64,000 nt of DNA, taken from positions 186,001 to 250,000 of the forward strand of contig JBEKDZ010000005.1 of the NCBI GenBank assembly GCA_050014095.1, in the 5' to 3' direction. This document shows, one piece after another, positions 60,267-64,000 of this stretch. Source of the stretch: RBG-13-51-18 sp050014095. GTDB lineage: Bacteria; Chloroflexota; Dehalococcoidia; Dehalococcoidales; RBG-16-60-22. How positions within the stretch are numbered: position 1 is the first letter of the stretch; every line of letters begins with the position of its first letter. The translations under genes and the position numbers were made by a program. The notes beneath the pieces were generated by a model. The model was not told the origin of the DNA. It saw only the letters and a list, made by a program, of their open reading frames with translations, and did not search any database.

Positions 60267-62246
60267 CTAGTTGCGAATTTCAGCTTTATTGCTTTCGAGC
60301 GCGTGGGTGAAGGGCAAGGCGAAGTAGCAGCTGGTGCCAATGCCCTCTTTGCTTTCAACCCAGATTCTACCGCCGTGGGCTTCAACGAGTCCTTTGCAGA
60401 TGGATAAACCGAGACCGGCGCCGACGATGCCGGTTTTTTGTGCCTGCGCCCCATGGAACATGCGTTGAAACAGGCGCGGCATATCTTTTTCAGGGATGCC
60501 GATACCGTGGTCAGCGACGGAAAAAAGCATTTCTTTGCCGTTTTCCCGTACGGAGAGTGTTATTTCTGTGCCGGCATCAGAGTATTTTACGGCATTATCA
60601 AGGACATTATCCAACACCTGACGGATACGCTTATCATCGATGTTTATTAGCGGCAGTTGCGGCGGCAGGTCTAATTTGAAAATATGGTCGGGCGCCCTGA
60701 CGCGCGCTTCAGTGATAACGGTCTGGCAGAGGTTAATAACATTGGCAGGCGACTTTTTAATGGAGAGCATGCCGCTGCCCAGGCGGGACATCTCCAGCAG
60801 TTGCTCGATCAACTCCACAAGACGGTCGGTGTTTTTATCGATAGTCTCGAGATACTCGTGTTTTTCCTGCGGATTCAGTCTCTTATCGTAGTCCATGAGC
60901 ATGGTAGCGAAGCCTTTAATACTGGCGAGCGGGGTACGGAGCTCGTGGGAGACATTAGCGAGCAGCTCCGTGCGGAGTCTATCAAGCTCTCGCAGACTGG
61001 CTACCTCTAGAGCCTGCGCTTCTATGCGTTTATATTCGGTAATATCATTAGTGACCGCCAGCACGCAGGGTTCGCCGTCAAACTCTATTTGCTCGGCGGA
61101 GAAGAGGAGGGTGCGAATATCGCCCGACTTGGTGCGGTGACGATACTCTGCGTTGCTGACACGACCTTGTTTTTTTAGCTGGCGAATCATATTTACCCGG
61201 TCAGTGGGGTTGACCCATATGTTTAGCTCTAATGATTTGTGTCCGATTACCTCCTCGCGAGTGAATCCAAAAACGCGGGTGAAGCTGTCATTAATTTCCA
61301 GGAAGGTACTGTCAGAGACCTTGCTGATAGTTAAAACGCCCGGGCTGGCGTTGAAAGCCTTATTAAATTTCTCTTCAGATTGGCGGAGGTTTCGTTCTAT
61401 TTTCTTGAGATAGGTGATATCGTTGATGGAGGCAACAATGCATTTTTTACCGCCTATTTCTGCAATTTCGGCAGACATCAACATCATATGTGGTTCTCCG
61501 GACTTGGTATGCCACTCTACCTCCTCGTTATCAACCCGCCCTTTTTCCCATAACTGTTTAGCCATCCTCGCTTGGAAGTCCGGATTATCCCAGATTTTCA
61601 GCTCGTCCACCGTATGGCCGATTATCTCTTCGCGGGTATATCCGGTCAGGCGGGTGACGTTATCGTTGACTTCGATGAATTTACCGTCACCCATGGTGGC
61701 GATAACAAGCGCATGAGGACTAGAGCGGAACGCAACTGTCAGTTTGTTTTCGGACTCTCTTAAAGCCTGTTCCATGTTTTTAAGCTCGGTGATATCGGTG
61801 ATAATGAGAACCATGTATTTTTTATCACCCAATTCGATAGTTTGGGCGGAGAACAGGCCGGTGAGAATTTTACCCGATTTCATGCGGGATTGAATCTCTA
61901 CATTGACAAGGCGGCTAGTTTCCTTAAGGCTTTTAGACATTTTCATTAAGTCTGCCGGATTGACCCAGAGGTTGAGGTCCAAATGGGTACGGCCGATTAG
62001 TTCTTCTCTGGTATAGCCAGTAAAGCGGACGAAGCTGTCATTAACTTCAATGAACCTGGAATCATTGATGTCGGCGAGGCACATAGGATTGGGGTTGGAG
62101 TTGAAGGTTTTATAAAATAATTCTTCCCACTGTTTTAAAGTCTGGCTAGCCGTTTTTTGTCCAGCTTCGGAAAATGTTTCCAGCTGCCGTCGCGCCTCGT
62201 TAAGTTCGCTGATAAGCTGTTTTTTTGTTTTTTGAGAGTCCCTCAT
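60267..62246 (-). CDS. Soluble sensor histidine kinase with three PAS domains
   Basis: 659 residues, no membrane helix. A short coiled coil (1-35), PAS domains at about 40-155, 165-280 and 295-408, HisKA with phospho-acceptor H434 (NVSHELRTPLASIKGF) and a HATPase domain (NVLDNAVKYS, DHGIGI, GAGLGLSICKGLVEAHGG). The PAS domains share the NDSF-R-GYTREE-IGH patterns and look like internal duplicates. No cofactor-binding residue stands out. No response regulator adjoins, so it is an orphan kinase. Confidence 0.93.
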   Translation of the reverse strand: MRDSQKTKKQLISELNEARRQLETFSEAGQKTASQTLKQWEELFYKTFNSNPNPMCLADINDSRFIEVNDSFVRFTGYTREELIGRTHLDLNLWVNPADLMKMSKSLKETSRLVNVEIQSRMKSGKILTGLFSAQTIELGDKKYMVLIITDITELKNMEQALRESENKLTVAFRSSPHALVIATMGDGKFIEVNDNVTRLTGYTREEIIGHTVDELKIWDNPDFQARMAKQLWEKGRVDNEEVEWHTKSGEPHMMLMSAEIAEIGGKKCIVASINDITYLKKIERNLRQSEEKFNKAFNASPGVLTISKVSDSTFLEINDSFTRVFGFTREEVIGHKSLELNIWVNPTDRVNMIRQLKKQGRVSNAEYRHRTKSGDIRTLLFSAEQIEFDGEPCVLAVTNDITEYKRIEAQALEVASLRELDRLRTELLANVSHELRTPLASIKGFATMLMDYDKRLNPQEKHEYLETIDKNTDRLVELIEQLLEMSRLGSGMLSIKKSPANVINLCQTVITEARVRAPDHIFKLDLPPQLPLINIDDKRIRQVLDNVLDNAVKYSDAGTEITLSVRENGKEMLFSVADHGIGIPEKDMPRLFQRMFHGAQAQKTGIVGAGLGLSICKGLVEAHGGRIWVESKEGIGTSCYFALPFTHALESNKAEIRN

Positions 62247-62377
62247 AGAGCTTCTCTTGTATTATATTACGGAGAGTGTTAAATATTCATAAAAATTTGT
62301 CTCTTCCAATATGTTTTAAAATTATAACCTGCAGTGTATAAATTTTCAAGCGTAACAAGGAGAAAATTGGCAACCCA

Positions 62378-63316
62378 TTAATGGGCAATCATCAAGAGGT
62401 CAGCGGCATTACGGAAGAGTATTTTCTCCTTTTCATCATTGGGAATAGTCATGCGTTGGACGGACTCCAGCGTCTCGCCGGTGAGGCCGAATTTGGGGCC
62501 CAAAGGGAAATCCGTACCGTAGAGAATATGGTCGGGACCATAGAAATCGTACCCGCACATGAGAGATGGGACATTGCCGTAAACGGCGGTATCCGTATAG
62601 AACTTACGGAAGTGTTCCTCCGGATGCTTGATGTTAGGGTAGAGGCCAGGGACGAGTGAGAGCACCCATTTTATGCGTTTTTGGAAGAAGGGCACCATGG
62701 CGCCGCAATGATGGACGATAAACTTAAGGTCGGGGTGGTCGTTGAAGACGCCGGAGGTGACGAGGCGGAACATGGCGGAGCTGGTTTCAAAAGGCCAGCT
62801 GAAAACGCCGATATCGTTATCCAGTTTATCATAGGTGGCGGGGTGAATCCAGATAGGCAGGTCATACTTCGCCATTTTCTCCCAGAGGGGTTTGAATTTA
62901 GGATTATCCAGCGGCTCACTGTTGATGCGACTGTATATCTGTACGCCTTTAAGTCCCAGCTTGGTGATGGCTCTAGCTGCTTCAGCCAGGGCGGCATCCA
63001 CATCGTTCATGGGGAGGCAGGCTACCCCGGCGACGAATTTATCCGGATATTTATCTACCAGCTCGGCAAGCTCCTCGTTGGCGATTTTAGCCAACTCGAT
63101 AGCGTCGGCTTTTTTAGCGAAGGTCTCCAGCGGAATATTGGCGATGGTCAAGACCTGCAGGACATCGGGATAGCGGTTCATCAGGCGGAGTCGCACCTCG
63201 AGGTCAGTTACGGCGATGCTGCGGAACTCGACGCGCTGTTGGATGGCTTTGTTTTTCTTGGCATATAGCTCGGTATATCTCTTGGGCATGATGTGGGAGT
63301 AGATATCTATTTTCAT
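62378..63316 (-). CDS. Amidohydrolase of the ACMSD/resorcylate decarboxylase-like family
   Basis: 312 residues of the TIM-barrel amidohydrolase superfamily; relatives are non-oxidative decarboxylases or hydratases. It opens MKIDIYSHIMPKRY: the usual first HxH metal site (DxHxH) has Tyr for the first His. IHPATYDK, FIVHHCGAMVPFF and LYGTDFPLGP provide later metal and active-site residues. ATG 63316-63314 follows AAGGAGG. It overlaps the upstream radical SAM gene by 4 bp (ATGA). Confidence 0.83.
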   Translation of the reverse strand: MKIDIYSHIMPKRYTELYAKKNKAIQQRVEFRSIAVTDLEVRLRLMNRYPDVLQVLTIANIPLETFAKKADAIELAKIANEELAELVDKYPDKFVAGVACLPMNDVDAALAEAARAITKLGLKGVQIYSRINSEPLDNPKFKPLWEKMAKYDLPIWIHPATYDKLDNDIGVFSWPFETSSAMFRLVTSGVFNDHPDLKFIVHHCGAMVPFFQKRIKWVLSLVPGLYPNIKHPEEHFRKFYTDTAVYGNVPSLMCGYDFYGPDHILYGTDFPLGPKFGLTGETLESVQRMTIPNDEKEKILFRNAADLLMIAH

Positions 63317-64000
63317 GTTACCTCCTTGCTTTTTACCAGCAGAGACTGCACCCATTCACGTTGAATCCAAAGCGTACAGCCGCCCTGGGTTTCGGTGAAG
63401 TCTTGGTGCTTTTCGCGGATGGCTTTCAGAAATTCAGATTGCAGTGCGTCTTTGAGGGACGTTCGCATCAGGCTGGTATCGGAATACGGCGCGAAGGGGC
63501 ATGGCTCAACATCGCCTTGGGCGTTGATATGGATAAAACCGCGCCCGGCGGAAAGGCAACCGCCGATTTCATCTTCGTCCCCTGGCAGAGCGATGAAAAG
63601 GGCGTTAAACGCTGCCCGCAAGTTGTCCCTGGTTTTTAGTAGTTCTGTCCTCTGCGCGTCGGTTATTACCCAGTCCTCTGTTCCTTCATCGACGGGCGTG
63701 TATTCCACGAAGAAGAAAAGCTTGCAGCCAAGTTTGCGCAGGAAGGTGATAAAAGCGTTATCGGTAACGGTAGCGAAGTTAGAGCGGGTGACCGTTAATG
63801 AAACGCTCCAGAAAAGGTTGGACTTTTTTACTTTTTCGATTATCTGTCGGAGGGTTTCGTAAACGCCTTGACCACGCCGACTATCGGTATCCTCCTCCCA
63901 ACCCTCCAGACTGATTACCGGCACGAAGTTCCGCTGCCCCTTTAGCTCGGCGAGTAGGTCGTCGTTTAGCATCGTACCATTGGTGACCACCAGGAAGATA
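63313..64000 (-). CDS. Radical SAM protein, C-terminal part (5' end outside window)
   Basis: About 229 residues are visible and the frame is open at 64000. LVVTNGTMLNDDLL and PVISLEGWEEDTDSRRG are the mid-barrel of a radical SAM enzyme of the SPASM-type branch; the CxxxCxxC triad must lie upstream. The C-terminal cysteines are in GGCLSAGRGFIHINAQGDVEPCPF, typical of SPASM/twitch auxiliary cluster sites. It is translationally coupled to the amidohydrolase gene. Function unknown; the family includes peptide- and cofactor-modifying enzymes. Confidence 0.82.
   Translation of the reverse strand, partial: IFLVVTNGTMLNDDLLAELKGQRNFVPVISLEGWEEDTDSRRGQGVYETLRQIIEKVKKSNLFWSVSLTVTRSNFATVTDNAFITFLRKLGCKLFFFVEYTPVDEGTEDWVITDAQRTELLKTRDNLRAAFNALFIALPGDEDEIGGCLSAGRGFIHINAQGDVEPCPFAPYSDTSLMRTSLKDALQSEFLKAIREKHQDFTETQGGCTLWIQREWVQSLLVKSKEVT

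Overview
The window looks like a chromosomal segment of an anaerobic, single-membrane bacterium. The class Dehalococcoidia (Chloroflexota) is my best guess. That placement is an inference from gene content and order: a complete hydrogenase-maturation set, family III CoA-transferases, a 2-hydroxyacyl-CoA dehydratase-type activase, Fe-S aldo/keto reductase, inositol-lipid genes and no outer-membrane genes. No rRNA, tRNA, CRISPR array or prophage was seen. Most of the window is housekeeping genes, interrupted by short dispersed repeats that are densest in the first 23 kb.

Layout. 1-0.8 kb: 3' part of a short-chain dehydrogenase. 1.0-8.4 kb: a leftward hyp operon (hypA-hypB-hypF-flavoredoxin-hypC-hypD-hypE-protease) for [NiFe]-hydrogenase cofactor assembly. 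8.7-13.0 kb: rightward rpsO-pnp-dapB-dapA. 13-17.7 kb: a GNAT protein, a membrane glycosyltransferase, plsY, a membrane protein, lepB, pyrE and a resolvase-like protein. 17.7-24.3 kb: leftward mutL, pcrA/uvrD and purA, with a small ribbon-helix-helix regulator in between. 24.4-27.3 kb: a three-gene inositol-lipid operon (ino1, PimA-like mannosyltransferase, CDP-alcohol phosphatidyltransferase). 27.5-32.4 kb: the leftward nusA-rnpM-infB-rbfA-truB operon behind a strong promoter and a terminator-like leader hairpin.

32.7-42.0 kb reads rightward: a GNAT, an M20 amidohydrolase, an activase overlapping plsX, trxA, trxB, rplI, dnaB, a DnaD-domain protein and an unusual helicase-loader-like ATPase carrying two complete AAA+ modules. 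42.3-46.2 kb is one large secreted, membrane-anchored protein built of kelch-like and fibronectin-III-like repeats with a Thr/Pro stalk. 46.2-52.2 kb holds yggS, a coiled-coil protein, a SemiSWEET-like protein, a DksA-type zinc-finger protein, lspA, rluD, an Fe-S aldo/keto reductase and an ABM-domain membrane protein. 52.4-64 kb holds gltX, glnS, two CoA-transferases (one shortened), an NfeD-like protein, a PflX-type radical SAM protein, a tiny basic protein, a GIY-YIG protein, a HIT hydrolase, a triple-PAS histidine kinase, and an amidohydrolase coupled to a radical SAM protein cut by the window end.

Best leads for something new: the tandem-AAA+ loader beside dnaB and a DnaD homologue; the ino1/PimA-like/PIS-like operon; the nusA leader hairpin; the self-operator of the solo ribbon-helix-helix gene; the activase with an extra cysteine cluster fused by overlap to plsX; and dispersed repeats that now encode the C-termini or stop codons of three proteins.
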